Shown piece after piece: positions 39,291 through 47,438 of a stretch of DNA of 49,103 bases. The notes under the pieces were generated by a model. It made no database searches and had not been told where the DNA came from. It saw nothing but the letters and a program-made list of their open reading frames with translations. The DNA lies in NCBI GenBank assembly GCA_005776725.1, contig SXOO01000260.1:1-49103 (forward strand), in the 5' to 3' direction. Numbering within the stretch: position 1 is the first letter of the stretch; every line of letters begins with the position of its first letter. This DNA is from Pseudomonadota bacterium (GTDB lineage Bacteria; Myxococcota_A; UBA9042; GCA-2863065). The position numbers were made by a program, and so were the translations under genes.

Positions 39291-42200
39291 TTAGAACCGC
39301 ACCTCGCCCACGATGAACTCCTCCTTGTTCTCGGTGAGGCGCAGCGTCATCGACTGCCGCTTCTCCGTGGGCCGGCCCCAGTTCGTGAATACGTCCACCT
39401 GGAGCGTCACGGCGCCTTGCAGCTGGGCGGCCGAGCTGCCGAAGAACTTGGTCTTCACCTTGTAGGTCCCCGGCATGGCGCGTCGCACCGAGTAGACCTC
39501 CGGCCCATAGCCCTGCGTGAAGTCGCGCGACACTTTGCCGCCGATGGTCGTGAGGTTGTGGCCGTAATACGCCTCCTCGAACGACGGCTCGAGGACGTGG
39601 AGGTCCATGTCGGTGAGGTCCGCGTCCCAGGTCATGACGATCCGGACGTCGAGCTCCATCGCGGCCACGAAGCGCCCGTCGAGCGGGAAGTCTTTCACCC
39701 CCGCGGCCTTGGCGTGCGGCCAGAGGCGGTTGGCCTCGGTCAGCGCCATGATCTCGATCGCGTCGAAGCGGTCCCAGCGGCGCTTCACCACGTCGGCCAG
39801 GAGCGAGAGGGCTCGCTCGAGGTCGCTCCGGCGCGTCTTCGCGTCGCCCTCTAGGCCGCGCCGCCCGAACACCAGCGCCAGGTCGCGGTATGACTGCGGC
39901 TCCTCGGGGCGGAGGTGCAGGACCTCCTCGAAGATTCGGATCGCCACGTCGAAGCGACCGAGCTGCGCGAGGCGGTGCGCCAGGATCCGGAGGAGCGCCG
40001 GCTCTCCGAGCTTCAGCTCGGCGATGTTCGAGAGCACCTGCAGGGCCATGGCCTCGTCCTTGGCCTCACGGAAGAAGTCCGAGACATCCAGGAAGAAGCT
40101 GGGCGCCGTGCCGAACTCCTCGCGCTGCTTCAGGTAGACCTCGACCCGACCGTCGGCAGATGCCGCTCGCAGTGCGCGCACGTACGGCGTCTCCGGTGTC
40201 CACGGCCGCAGCGCGATCTCGCCGCCCGGGTCATCCTGCGTCCCGCTGTCTTTCAGGGCCTCCTTCTTCTCGGCGACGCCACGCGGTCGGTCTTCCGCCT
40301 CGGGGGCGGCGCTCCCAGCCATCTCCGCGGGCGCGGGGGCCGCTGCCCTGTCCAGCTCCAGACTGGGCCGCGCGCTCTTCTTGGGCGAGTCGACGTGGTA
40401 ACGGAAGTCCTTTGGGTAGCTGAACTTTCGCTCGTACCACGCGACCTCGTCGGCCCACATCGCCGCCACCTCGGTGAGCCGATCGCGCACGGCGACCTCG
40501 AGCACGCCGTCGCGCCGGTTGATCTCGGCGTCCCACGCCGCCCGGAACTCCGGGAGCGTCGCGGGAGGACGCACGGCGTACTCGAGGTACTGCTCGAGCG
40601 TCTCGAGCACCAGCAGCGAGGTGCCCGGCGTCACGATGCCGTGCGCCTGGCCCAGCGCGAAGATGGCGTCGGCGTTGGCGGCGGGGCTCCCCATCAGCTC
40701 GGAGAGGCGCCGCTCGGCCCAGGCGTACCCCACCAGCTCGCCGTCTCGGGCAGCCGCGCGGTCGATCACATAGGTGCGGGTGACGCTGGGCTCCTGGCCG
40801 GGGATCCCCCAGGCCAGCTCGACCGTAGCGCGATCGCCGACCAGGCGCCCCGCCGCGAACGAGGGCCCGACAACGGGCACGACTCCGGCGGGCACGAGGT
40901 CAGTGGCGCCGTCGGCGCGCGCTCGCAGCAGGCTGAAGACCGGGCGGCCCACCGCGGCCACCACGGCGTCGGGCGTGGCCCGCCCCAAGTTGAAATAAGC
41001 GCCGCCGTTCTGCCCGGCGAGGTGGCCGAGGGCGTCGTGGGCGGCCTCGCTGGAGGACGAGATGGCCCAGGTCGGCACGCCCAGCACCCCGGGAGACTCC
41101 TCGCCGTACGTGGAGAGGCCGTCGGAGAACAACAGCAGCAGGTCGGGACGCTCACCCTGGCGCGCCGCGTCTCCGAGGGCGCCGAGCTGGGTGCCGCCGT
41201 CGTAGTACACGCGGCTCAGGAAGCTCACGACCTTCGACCCCTCGCCGGCGGCGAAGCGCTTCGGCGCCTCCGCCACGTGCCGCATCACGACTACCTCGAC
41301 CTCCGCGGCGGAGAACCGCTCGGCGAGGAGGCGCTCGACGAGCCGCAGCTCGGCCGCGTGATCGGCCTTGGCGCGCGACCAGGACGCGTCCCACACCAGC
41401 CGCACTCGCCGGACCGGCGCCGCGGAGACCTCGGGGACGGGGACGACCTCCTGAATAGCGAACCACGTCGTGCCGTCCGCCGCGCGCTCCACCTGCACCG
41501 GCTGCTTCGTGACCCCGGGGACCTCGATGCGCACGGCCTGGACGACGGGCGCCCCCTGCACCTTGGACTCAGCGACGAAGGCCGGTGAGAAGGCCAGCGA
41601 GAGCGGGCCTTTGCCCGAGGCGACCGGTAGCTCGGTCCCGGCGCGCACCTCCACGCGGAGGCGGAGATCGACCTTGTCGGGGAAGTTGAGCGGGAGATCG
41701 TAGAACGCGCTGTTCCCCACCAGATCGAGCGGCGCCACCCACCGCACTCGGATGGTGCGCGTTCCGTTGGCGGGGATGGGGAAGACCCGCGTGTGAAAGA
41801 CGTTCCCCTGGGTCCACTCCACGAGGCCCGGGTCGATGCCCTTCCGGATCTCGCGCTCGAAGATGCGGCGGGCCTCGTGCTTCTCCACCACGACGCCGTC
41901 CACCATCTTGCCGGCCACATCCAGGGCGTAGCCGGACACCGTGGCTCGCTCCGGCAACGGCAGGTAGAGGTCGCCCGCGAGGGCGCGCCCATGGGGGTTG
42001 CCAAAGGTGAGCGTCATTCGGGTCTCTGCCAGCTGGCCCACCACCCGGACCTCGATATCCACCGTCTTGGCCCCCACCTTCTCGGGCGGCGCGGCGGGCT
42101 CGGTCTGGATGATCAGCAGCGGCTGGCGTCCTGGCTGCGTCTGAGCGCTGGCCGGCAGCACGGCGAGCACCGCGAGGGAGAGGGCAAGACGGGTGAACAC
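39291..42200 (-). CDS. Secreted VIT-VWA-DUF2135 protein
   Basis: A 969-residue protein. GTG 42200 is chosen: GGAGG lies five bases upstream and a signal peptide follows directly (VLPASAQTQ). The longer frame to 42395 is non-hydrophobic. A VIT domain covers about residues 25-160 (MTLTFGNPHGRALAGDLYLP, VFHTRVFPIPANGTRTIRV). A VWA domain follows, with VWDASWSRA supplying a DxSxS metal site near residue 268 and LLLFSDGLSTYG. A charged linker and TPR-like helices (FDVAIRIFEEVLHLRPEEPQ) lead to a C-terminal DUF2135 domain (MTWDADLTDMDLHVLEPSFE, GYGPEVYSVRRAMPGTYKV). This arrangement resembles inter-alpha-trypsin-inhibitor heavy chains and bacterial MarP/YfbK-like proteins. It is probably periplasmic or surface-exposed; its function is unknown. 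Confidence 0.9.
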   Translation of the reverse strand: MFTRLALSLAVLAVLPASAQTQPGRQPLLIIQTEPAAPPEKVGAKTVDIEVRVVGQLAETRMTLTFGNPHGRALAGDLYLPLPERATVSGYALDVAGKMVDGVVVEKHEARRIFEREIRKGIDPGLVEWTQGNVFHTRVFPIPANGTRTIRVRWVAPLDLVGNSAFYDLPLNFPDKVDLRLRVEVRAGTELPVASGKGPLSLAFSPAFVAESKVQGAPVVQAVRIEVPGVTKQPVQVERAADGTTWFAIQEVVPVPEVSAAPVRRVRLVWDASWSRAKADHAAELRLVERLLAERFSAAEVEVVVMRHVAEAPKRFAAGEGSKVVSFLSRVYYDGGTQLGALGDAARQGERPDLLLLFSDGLSTYGEESPGVLGVPTWAISSSSEAAHDALGHLAGQNGGAYFNLGRATPDAVVAAVGRPVFSLLRARADGATDLVPAGVVPVVGPSFAAGRLVGDRATVELAWGIPGQEPSVTRTYVIDRAAARDGELVGYAWAERRLSELMGSPAANADAIFALGQAHGIVTPGTSLLVLETLEQYLEYAVRPPATLPEFRAAWDAEINRRDGVLEVAVRDRLTEVAAMWADEVAWYERKFSYPKDFRYHVDSPKKSARPSLELDRAAAPAPAEMAGSAAPEAEDRPRGVAEKKEALKDSGTQDDPGGEIALRPWTPETPYVRALRAASADGRVEVYLKQREEFGTAPSFFLDVSDFFREAKDEAMALQVLSNIAELKLGEPALLRILAHRLAQLGRFDVAIRIFEEVLHLRPEEPQSYRDLALVFGRRGLEGDAKTRRSDLERALSLLADVVKRRWDRFDAIEIMALTEANRLWPHAKAAGVKDFPLDGRFVAAMELDVRIVMTWDADLTDMDLHVLEPSFEEAYYGHNLTTIGGKVSRDFTQGYGPEVYSVRRAMPGTYKVKTKFFGSSAAQLQGAVTLQVDVFTNWGRPTEKRQSMTLRLTENKEEFIVGEVRF

Positions 42201-42729
42201 GGGGACCTCCAAGGCGTTCGTTACAAAGGGCCCAAACGGGCGGGCACGGGCGGGCGGTCGCGGCGACGGGGCCTCTGGCGTGGGCACCCTACCGCTGAGC
42301 GTCTCGCCGTCAAACGCACGAGCGCGGCGGGAGATCCGATGGTGATCGCGCGAATCGTGGATCCGGTTGCCGGACCCGCTCCGGCAGCGATGCAAAGGCC
42401 TGCCGAATTCAGACCAGGTGCGGTGGTCCGCAGGAGTTGGCAGGGCAACACGCCCTCCGCGCGCTTCCGGATAGCGGAGCAGCCGCTCTAGTGCGTCTCG
42501 AGCACGAGTCGTTCCGCCGCTCGAGCATCCGGCCGGTATGACTCGTGGCGCTCAACGCCAACGCACCGGCACTCACCACGCCGGTCTGGGTACATGCCCA
42601 CGGCGGCCTCCGGCCAGGCGCCTGCTTCGATCTCCGCGCCCTGGAGCGTCGTTGACGCATCGAGGACGTGTAGATACCGTTGCTCTTCATCTCGCCTAGC
42701 CACCACATCCGGCTGTGGAAGGACGTCCC
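42201..42729. other. Long divergent intergenic region, mostly without recognisable genes
   Basis: This 529-base gap separates the VIT-VWA gene from the PhoD-like gene. Apart from the doubtful short frame at 42488-42706 on the minus strand, I see no coding, RNA or repeat structure that I can support. Base composition becomes less GC-rich toward its right half, which may mark the edge of the accessory region. Confidence 0.5.
42488..42706 (-). pseudogene. Possible gene remnant, 72-codon frame
   Basis: A GTG-started frame of 72 codons whose translation has a natural composition (Glu/Gln/Arg-rich, with ASTTLQGAEIEAGAWPEAAV and few of the Pro/Arg runs that mark shadow frames). It ends cleanly but shows no ribosome site, no domain I recognise, and it begins only 24 bases from the start of the divergent PhoD-like gene. 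It could be a small real gene or the end of a decayed one. Confidence 0.25.
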
Positions 42730-44595
42730 ATGTCGCACAGAACTACGTCGCTGCCTCGCCTCCCTCCCGCCGCATCGATCGTCTTCTGGGCTGTGTCCGG
42801 GTGCGGTTACGTGTACCAGGGCGCAGACTTCACTGTAGACGACTTTCGGAAGCGCCACAGCGCTCTGGGCGATGTGCCCGCGGAGACCAGATTCAGACAT
42901 CCCGGAGTCCCGAGAGACATGCTTGCTGGCACGGCCTGGTGGCACGCCGGCCCAGCCGGCGAGCAGCCGAAGTGTGCGGACGGCTCCAAACTGGTGGCAC
43001 AGAGAGCCACGCCCTCGCGCACTTTCTGGCGCTGTGAAGAAACACGGAGCCCCCCGGCCGAGGACGCTTCCTTCAGCTTCCTCGTGTGGAGCTGCGACGA
43101 GCCGTACGCGATTGACCCGGAAAACGGCAGGACGACCCTCCGGGACCGCGGAGCGCTCATGCAGCTCATCGCCGCGCTGCGGGCGCAGGGGACGCTCACG
43201 TTGGATCATAAGGACTGGCCCGGTAAGCCGTCATTCGGAGTGGCGCTCGGCGACCAAGTATACGTAGATCCCGACCCGGACGAAGTCGGCCCCAACGGCG
43301 AGACGCTCGCTGCGTTCGGCGGTGATCGGTCGTCGTCGATGCACCTGACTGACCGGTCCGGGGACGGCGGACCGCCCGATCCCGCGGAGTGCGCAGAGTT
43401 CCTGGACGTGCTGTACGAGTCGCACTTTCTTCGCTCGCCGTACATGCGGTCCGTCTTCGGCTCGATGCCCGTCGCCATGATGTGGGACGACCACGAGATC
43501 CGCGACGGTTGGGGGTCACAGGGGGACGAGACGCGGCCGTTCTGGCAGTCCTGGTTCGCCGTGGCTCAGGACGCTTTCCGAGGGTGGCAGAGCCTACGCA
43601 ACCCACAGCCGGCCGTGCAGTATCCGACGAGCTTCGACACCGACTTCGCACGCGGGAGCGTGCACTTTCGGCTCATCGACACGCGCTCGCTCCGCTCCAG
43701 GGATGGCGGGGAGTTCCTGGGTGGCCAAGTGGAAGCGCTCGAGGCGTGGTTGAGTGGTCTTAGCACAACCAAACCGCAGGTCATCGTTCTCGGAGTCAAC
43801 ACGCCCCTCTTCGTCGCGGATACCCGGTCGAGGGCGCTTGGCGCCATGAAGGCCGAGCTCCGGGACGACCTCGGAGACGCGTGGTCCCGCAATCCGGTGG
43901 CGCGCGCGGCGATCATGAAGGCGCTCGATCGCTACTTCGAGCGGCACGCCGAGGACCGCCTTCTGGTTCTGAGTGGCGATATCCACGAATCTGGCCTGCT
44001 GCGCATTACTCGCGGTGGCACAGTCATGGGCTGGGAGGTGGTCAGCTCTGGCGTTGCGGCCGATACGGCTGGCGACGAGGGTCTCACTTGGCTTGGTCTT
44101 GGGAACATGGTCGCAGAGGGAGGACATGGGTTCACGTCCGACTGGGCAGGTCGGATCGCCGGTTCTCCAGCGGTGGCGGAGCTACGGATTGACACACACG
44201 CCGAGGGCGGCCCGCGGGTGGAGGTCGCGTGGTATGTCTCAGCGAACGATCTGAAAGCCAAGGACGACGGCGCGGGGAAGGGGCTCGTGCCCGTGCAAAG
44301 ACTCACAAGTGGAGTTCCCATGCCGACACATGCGCGAACGGCGGCCTGGGACCGTGCCGCTGGGGAGTGTGTGTGGGCCGAGGGAACAAGCCCCACCGGT
44401 CCGAGCGTCCTCGTCGACGCGCTGGAGTTCGGGGTGAGCGCGGGGGAGGCACTGCTGAGTCGACTTGGCCGCTCGTGTCTGCATCACGCGGCCTCGGCGA
44501 TCGGGGCGGGACAGCAGGCCTCGGGTCCCTGGAATGCGCGATCGTATTCGTGGGGGGAGATCGAAGAGAAGTATCTGTCCGTGGTGGCGCCGTGA
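42730..44595 (+). CDS. PhoD-like alkaline phosphatase/phosphodiesterase (lipoprotein)
   Basis: A 621-residue protein. ATG 42730 has AAGGA six bases upstream; GTG 42715 is less likely. The signal region ends in a lipobox-like AVSGC at Cys25. The PhoD-like metallophosphatase core shows FGVALGDQVYVDPDPDE near the first metal site, MMWDDHEIRDGWG, VIVLGVNTPLFVADTRS and LVLSGDIHESG, the last providing metal-binding His. PhoD enzymes hydrolyse phosphodiesters and monoesters outside the cytoplasm with iron and calcium. A Tat twin-arginine motif, usual for PhoD, is not seen. The length is slightly above the family norm, with an extra C-terminal 100 residues. Its stop overlaps the start of an outer-membrane protein gene. 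Confidence 0.85.
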   Translation: MSHRTTSLPRLPPAASIVFWAVSGCGYVYQGADFTVDDFRKRHSALGDVPAETRFRHPGVPRDMLAGTAWWHAGPAGEQPKCADGSKLVAQRATPSRTFWRCEETRSPPAEDASFSFLVWSCDEPYAIDPENGRTTLRDRGALMQLIAALRAQGTLTLDHKDWPGKPSFGVALGDQVYVDPDPDEVGPNGETLAAFGGDRSSSMHLTDRSGDGGPPDPAECAEFLDVLYESHFLRSPYMRSVFGSMPVAMMWDDHEIRDGWGSQGDETRPFWQSWFAVAQDAFRGWQSLRNPQPAVQYPTSFDTDFARGSVHFRLIDTRSLRSRDGGEFLGGQVEALEAWLSGLSTTKPQVIVLGVNTPLFVADTRSRALGAMKAELRDDLGDAWSRNPVARAAIMKALDRYFERHAEDRLLVLSGDIHESGLLRITRGGTVMGWEVVSSGVAADTAGDEGLTWLGLGNMVAEGGHGFTSDWAGRIAGSPAVAELRIDTHAEGGPRVEVAWYVSANDLKAKDDGAGKGLVPVQRLTSGVPMPTHARTAAWDRAAGECVWAEGTSPTGPSVLVDALEFGVSAGEALLSRLGRSCLHHAASAIGAGQQASGPWNARSYSWGEIEEKYLSVVAP

Positions 44596-45692
44596 TCTCG
44601 CCGGCCGCCACCCGGTCCGTCTTCGCCGCCGGCGCGGCGGTACTTGCGACGCTTGCAACGCCTGCAGCCGCTCAACAGGTCTTCGGGCAGGCGCCGCTTC
44701 TCGACTGGTCGTACCTCGATCATCCGGTGAGCTCCCTGGAGTACGCGAGCGACCAGTTACACGTCAACACGCCGATGGTTCTGCAGGCGAGGCTGTCACC
44801 GAACATCTTCATCTGGGAGAACCTGAGCGACCTCGGGAGCGCACTCGGACTCAGCTGGGGCGTTGGCGTGGCGCTCACGCCCCGCTTTGACGTCCGTCAG
44901 CTCATCGTGGAAGACGGAGACAGCTGGGAGGCCCCCGTTCGCATGCCGAGTTTTCGCCCTGGGATCGACGTCATCACCACGGTGCAAGTCCGCCCCGACA
45001 TTCAGGGTGACGTTCACCGTTTCAATCTCGGCTTTCACATCGAGCACTACTCTAATGGCCAGGAGGGAGATACGTTTGTGGCGCTCGACTCGGGCGTTAG
45101 GGATCTCGGCGCCCGGGAGCCCGGGAGAGCGCCGGGTCCTGAGCTTTACTACAACCTGGAAGACGGCAACTTCTCCGTGGTCGCTGACTTTCGATTTCGG
45201 CTCGGATACCAGTGGATCGGCGGGGTGCATGAAGTCCGTCCATGGATCACGCGCGACGGGTCGAACGGCTTGGCGCCGTCACGAGCGGCGGAGGTCTACT
45301 TCGGGCTCACTTGGTACTACGGGGTTGATGCTAACAACGAGCCTTATCTGGAGATCGAGGAGCACTGGTTCAGACCGAACGAGATCGAACTGGGCATTTC
45401 TTACGAAGAGCGATTCTACTGGCAGCCTGCTGCAGGACGTGGCGTCGTCCTGAAGACTGAGGCTCGGGTCGGAATATTGCCGTCCGCGGACCCTACGGTA
45501 AAGGCTTGGGCGCTCGAGTGGGCGCTGAAGGCAATGTTCATCGGTTCTCGCTCTGCCGCTGCGCAGCCCCCTGGGTTAATGCTCACAGTGCGCGCTGGCA
45601 GGGACGAATACAATCTCCGCTATGCGGAGGATGTCCTGCTGTTCAGCATAGGGACCTTCTGGGGCGGAATCGAGACGTGGGAGTTCGACTAG
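44592..45692 (+). CDS. Outer-membrane protein, probable beta-barrel
   Basis: A 366-residue protein. GTG 44592 overlaps the PhoD-like stop by four bases (GTGA). A signal peptide covers about residues 1-27 (ATPAAAQQ). The mature sequence is rich in aromatic, alternating strands (LSPNIFIWENLSDLGSALGL, FSVVADFRFRLGYQWIGGVH, IELGISYEERFYWQPAAGRG, EWALKAMFIGSRSAA) and ends in a Trp/Phe strand (WGGIETWEFD). It is probably a barrel that works with the phosphatase, perhaps for uptake of the phosphate or polyol released; this is inference. Its base composition is clearly less GC-biased than the genes to the left, which suggests transfer. Confidence 0.75.
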   Translation: MISPAATRSVFAAGAAVLATLATPAAAQQVFGQAPLLDWSYLDHPVSSLEYASDQLHVNTPMVLQARLSPNIFIWENLSDLGSALGLSWGVGVALTPRFDVRQLIVEDGDSWEAPVRMPSFRPGIDVITTVQVRPDIQGDVHRFNLGFHIEHYSNGQEGDTFVALDSGVRDLGAREPGRAPGPELYYNLEDGNFSVVADFRFRLGYQWIGGVHEVRPWITRDGSNGLAPSRAAEVYFGLTWYYGVDANNEPYLEIEEHWFRPNEIELGISYEERFYWQPAAGRGVVLKTEARVGILPSADPTVKAWALEWALKAMFIGSRSAAAQPPGLMLTVRAGRDEYNLRYAEDVLLFSIGTFWGGIETWEFD

Positions 45693-45838
45693 GCTAGGCG
45701 CCAAACGCCAGACACGGAGTGTGACGATCTGTCAGAAAGCGGTCTTCATGATAGAGATGGCACGCGAGTTCGTGTGTAAAGAATCCGGGGAGTCGCCGAA
45801 GTGGCTCCTCACAACTCACGCCGTTGGAACGGTTCGTC
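45693..45838. other. Short intergenic stretch with no supported feature
   Basis: The region after the outer-membrane protein gene carries a weak GGCG/CGCC hairpin near 45698 and a plus-strand frame from 45721 that runs antisense through the P450 remnant. I do not regard that frame as a gene. Confidence 0.4.
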
Positions 45839-46081
45839 GGTCCGCTCTCAGCGGCGCTGCACGCGCATCTTCATGCCGTGCTTCGGCGACACGGTCACCG
45901 CCACGTGCTTCGCCACGGGGTGCCCGGGCACCAGCGAGAGGCGGAAGCGCTGCGCCAGCGTGGCGAGCAGGAGGCGCGCCTCCATGAGCGCGAAGCGCCC
46001 CCCGACGAAGCCCAGCGGGTGGGCGGAGAAGCCGCGCGCATACCGCAGCAACGTCAATGGGTTGATGGTGACGTGAGGATG
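45839..46081 (-). pseudogene. Cytochrome P450 remnant, internally deleted duplicate of the P450 at 47439-48803
   Basis: On the minus strand this piece joins the P450 N-terminal segment NPLTLLRYARGFSA...VGGRFA directly to the C-terminal segment LMEARLLLATLAQRF...MRVQRR, keeping the frame and the stop at 45848. The missing 370 codons include the ExxR motif, the I-helix and the heme-binding Cys, so it cannot be active. The junction lies in GCGCGAAG (45988-45995), which in the intact gene occurs at both ends of the missing interval (47579-47586 and 48689-48696). Downstream of the stop, the match continues for about nine bases into the flank. The start codon region is lost. A few substitutions separate the copies. 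Confidence 0.9.
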
Positions 46082-46112
46082 GCTGGGCCTGCCGGCGTCG
46101 GTCACAGACCTC

Positions 46113-46310
46113 TTGGGGATCACACGGAGCACGACCTACTCGCCGCTCGGGCGCCCGCTGACGGTGGATGGGCCGCTGGAGGACGACACCAGCACCACGT
46201 ACGACGCTCACGGACGGCCCGTGACCACGTCCTCCCTGGGAGTCTCCGAGACCACTAGCTACCAGCCGGACGGGCTCGTGGCGGCGGCGACTCGCACGGG
46301 CGGGCGCTGA
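46113..46310 (+). pseudogene. Rhs/YD-repeat fragment
   Basis: About 65 codons with three YD-repeat-like units: TTYSPLGRPLTVDGP, TTYDAHGRPVTTSSLG and TSYQPDGLVAAATR. These repeats form the shell of Rhs and polymorphic toxin proteins, which are usually over 1000 residues. There is no plausible start, and the frame stops after the third unit, so it is a scrap of a larger gene. It abuts the P450 remnant, which points to successive rearrangements here. Confidence 0.72.
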
Positions 46311-46317
46311 CGCCGTG

Positions 46318-46557
46318 ATGACCACTTCGGCCCTGCTGAAGCACGGCCCGGGCCACCTCAAGGTGCTACTGGCCGAGCTGCGCGCGTGGCTGAAGGCGCG
46401 TCGCTACACCGCGGTGGGCCAGTGCGGGGCGTCATGAGCCAGCTCCGAGTGGCCGACCGGGCCGCGTTCGAGCGCGCCAACTACCTGAGGGGGTGCAACG
46501 CGACAAGCCGCCGCGCGGCTGACCGGCGCCACGCCCGCTGGGGGGCCGACGGAGCGC
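46318..46557 (+). other. Region with short unrecognised frames
   Basis: A 39-codon frame (46318-46437, ATG start, with LLAELRAWLKARRYT) and a following frame opening MSQLRVADRAAFERANYLRG have protein-like composition but match nothing I know. They may be decayed pieces of a mobile or toxin gene between the Rhs scrap and the VapBC pair. Confidence 0.3.
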
Positions 46558-46989
46558 CTACGGGTCGAGTGGGTGCCGGAACCGCAGGCCAGGGAAGCGG
46601 GCGAAGCCCCGGTCGGCCGTGATCCACTCGCAGCCAGACTCGATGGCAAGCGCTGCAAACCACGCGTCCGGGATAACATTCGCTCGGGCCTCCGTTCGGC
46701 GACACAGCTCGTGGAAGATCGTCCAGTGCTTTGCCGCCGGCCGGACCAGCGCGCACCGTGGCGAGGTGACCAGTGCGTTTGCGAAGAGCAGCGCGTCGAC
46801 CAGGGGGGTTGGCTTGTCGTAGATTCGGGGGTTCGTGACGACGCGGAGGTAGCCGCTGAGAGCCACGTCCGAGAGACCGAACGGGACAGGGCCGTTGACC
46901 GTGTCTGAGAGCCAACGCCGGTAGTCGGCGTGGCGATCCGAGTCGACCCGATTTGCGTATATGAGGATGTTAACGTCGATGAGGACCAT
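46558..46989 (-). CDS. vapC: VapC-type PIN-domain toxin
   Basis: A 143-residue PIN-domain ribonuclease. The first conserved acid is in MVLIDVNILIYA (Asp5). The last conserved acids lie in IPDAWFAALAIESGCEWITA and the following DRGFARF. The middle segment reads LSGYLRVVTNPRIY, where some VapC families have Glu and this subfamily has Ser/Gly, so it is probably active. VapC toxins cleave tRNA or rRNA when freed from VapB. The gene overlaps vapB by 20 bases, a normal toxin-antitoxin arrangement. Confidence 0.93.
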   Translation of the reverse strand: MVLIDVNILIYANRVDSDRHADYRRWLSDTVNGPVPFGLSDVALSGYLRVVTNPRIYDKPTPLVDALLFANALVTSPRCALVRPAAKHWTIFHELCRRTEARANVIPDAWFAALAIESGCEWITADRGFARFPGLRFRHPLDP

Positions 46990-47227
46990 CTACCCCGTCC
47001 AGGTAGTCGGCGAGGGCGGCGTTCGAGGTCAGGTCCACGCCTGGGAGCGTGCCTCCCCCCCCGGACACTGGCAGGTCGATGGCCGTGCGCTCTCCACCGC
47101 TTGCTGCGCGCGCGAAGGCCTCGCGAAGTGCGTCTTCGATCAGCTCGCCGAGCGTTCGACCACTCTGCAGGGCGCGAGCACGCGCCTCCTGCAGGAGCGG
47201 GTCCGCGATGGTGACGGTGGTGCGCAT
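46970..47227 (-). CDS. vapB: VapB-type antitoxin, ribbon-helix-helix
   Basis: An 85-residue protein. Residues 1-40 form a ribbon-helix-helix DNA-binding domain (MRTTVTIADPLLQEARARAL, then GRTLGELIEDALREAF). The C-terminal half is Gly-rich and ends in LADYLDGVDGPHRR, the part expected to wrap around VapC. It is the first gene of the pair. Direct repeats at and just before its ATG (47227-47262) are likely operator sites for the VapBC complex. Confidence 0.88.
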   Translation of the reverse strand: MRTTVTIADPLLQEARARALQSGRTLGELIEDALREAFARAASGGERTAIDLPVSGGGGTLPGVDLTSNAALADYLDGVDGPHRR

Positions 47228-47262
47228 GCATCACGGTGTAATGCATGCTGCATCACGATGCA
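47227..47262. promoter_or_regulatory. Candidate VapBC operator: paired repeats
   Basis: TGCATCACG occurs at 47227-47235 and again at 47249-47257, exactly 22 bases apart, about two helical turns. The second copy is part of the palindrome TGCATC-AC-GATGCA (47249-47262), and ATGCAT elements lie between. The first copy overlaps the vapB start codon. Ribbon-helix-helix antitoxins bind such short repeats, so the complex probably represses its own gene here. Confidence 0.55.
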
Positions 47263-47438
47263 ACGCGGCGGAGCGCGGGGGCGAACCGGGCCGGAGAGCC
47301 CTGCTGCCCCGGCCACAGCTCGGTTGTCACCCGCCGCCGCTCGGGAGGCCCAGCGGCTATGTTCTGGGTACGTGCGCCGTGGTAGCCGCACGAGGATAAT
47401 GTCTCCTAAGGCCGTTCAAGGGTCGTGCGGGTCCGCTC

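Noticed and set aside
45721..45987. Plus-strand frame with a natural-looking first 40 codons
   Set aside because: Its second half is antisense to the P450 remnant and no ribosome site or homology is evident.
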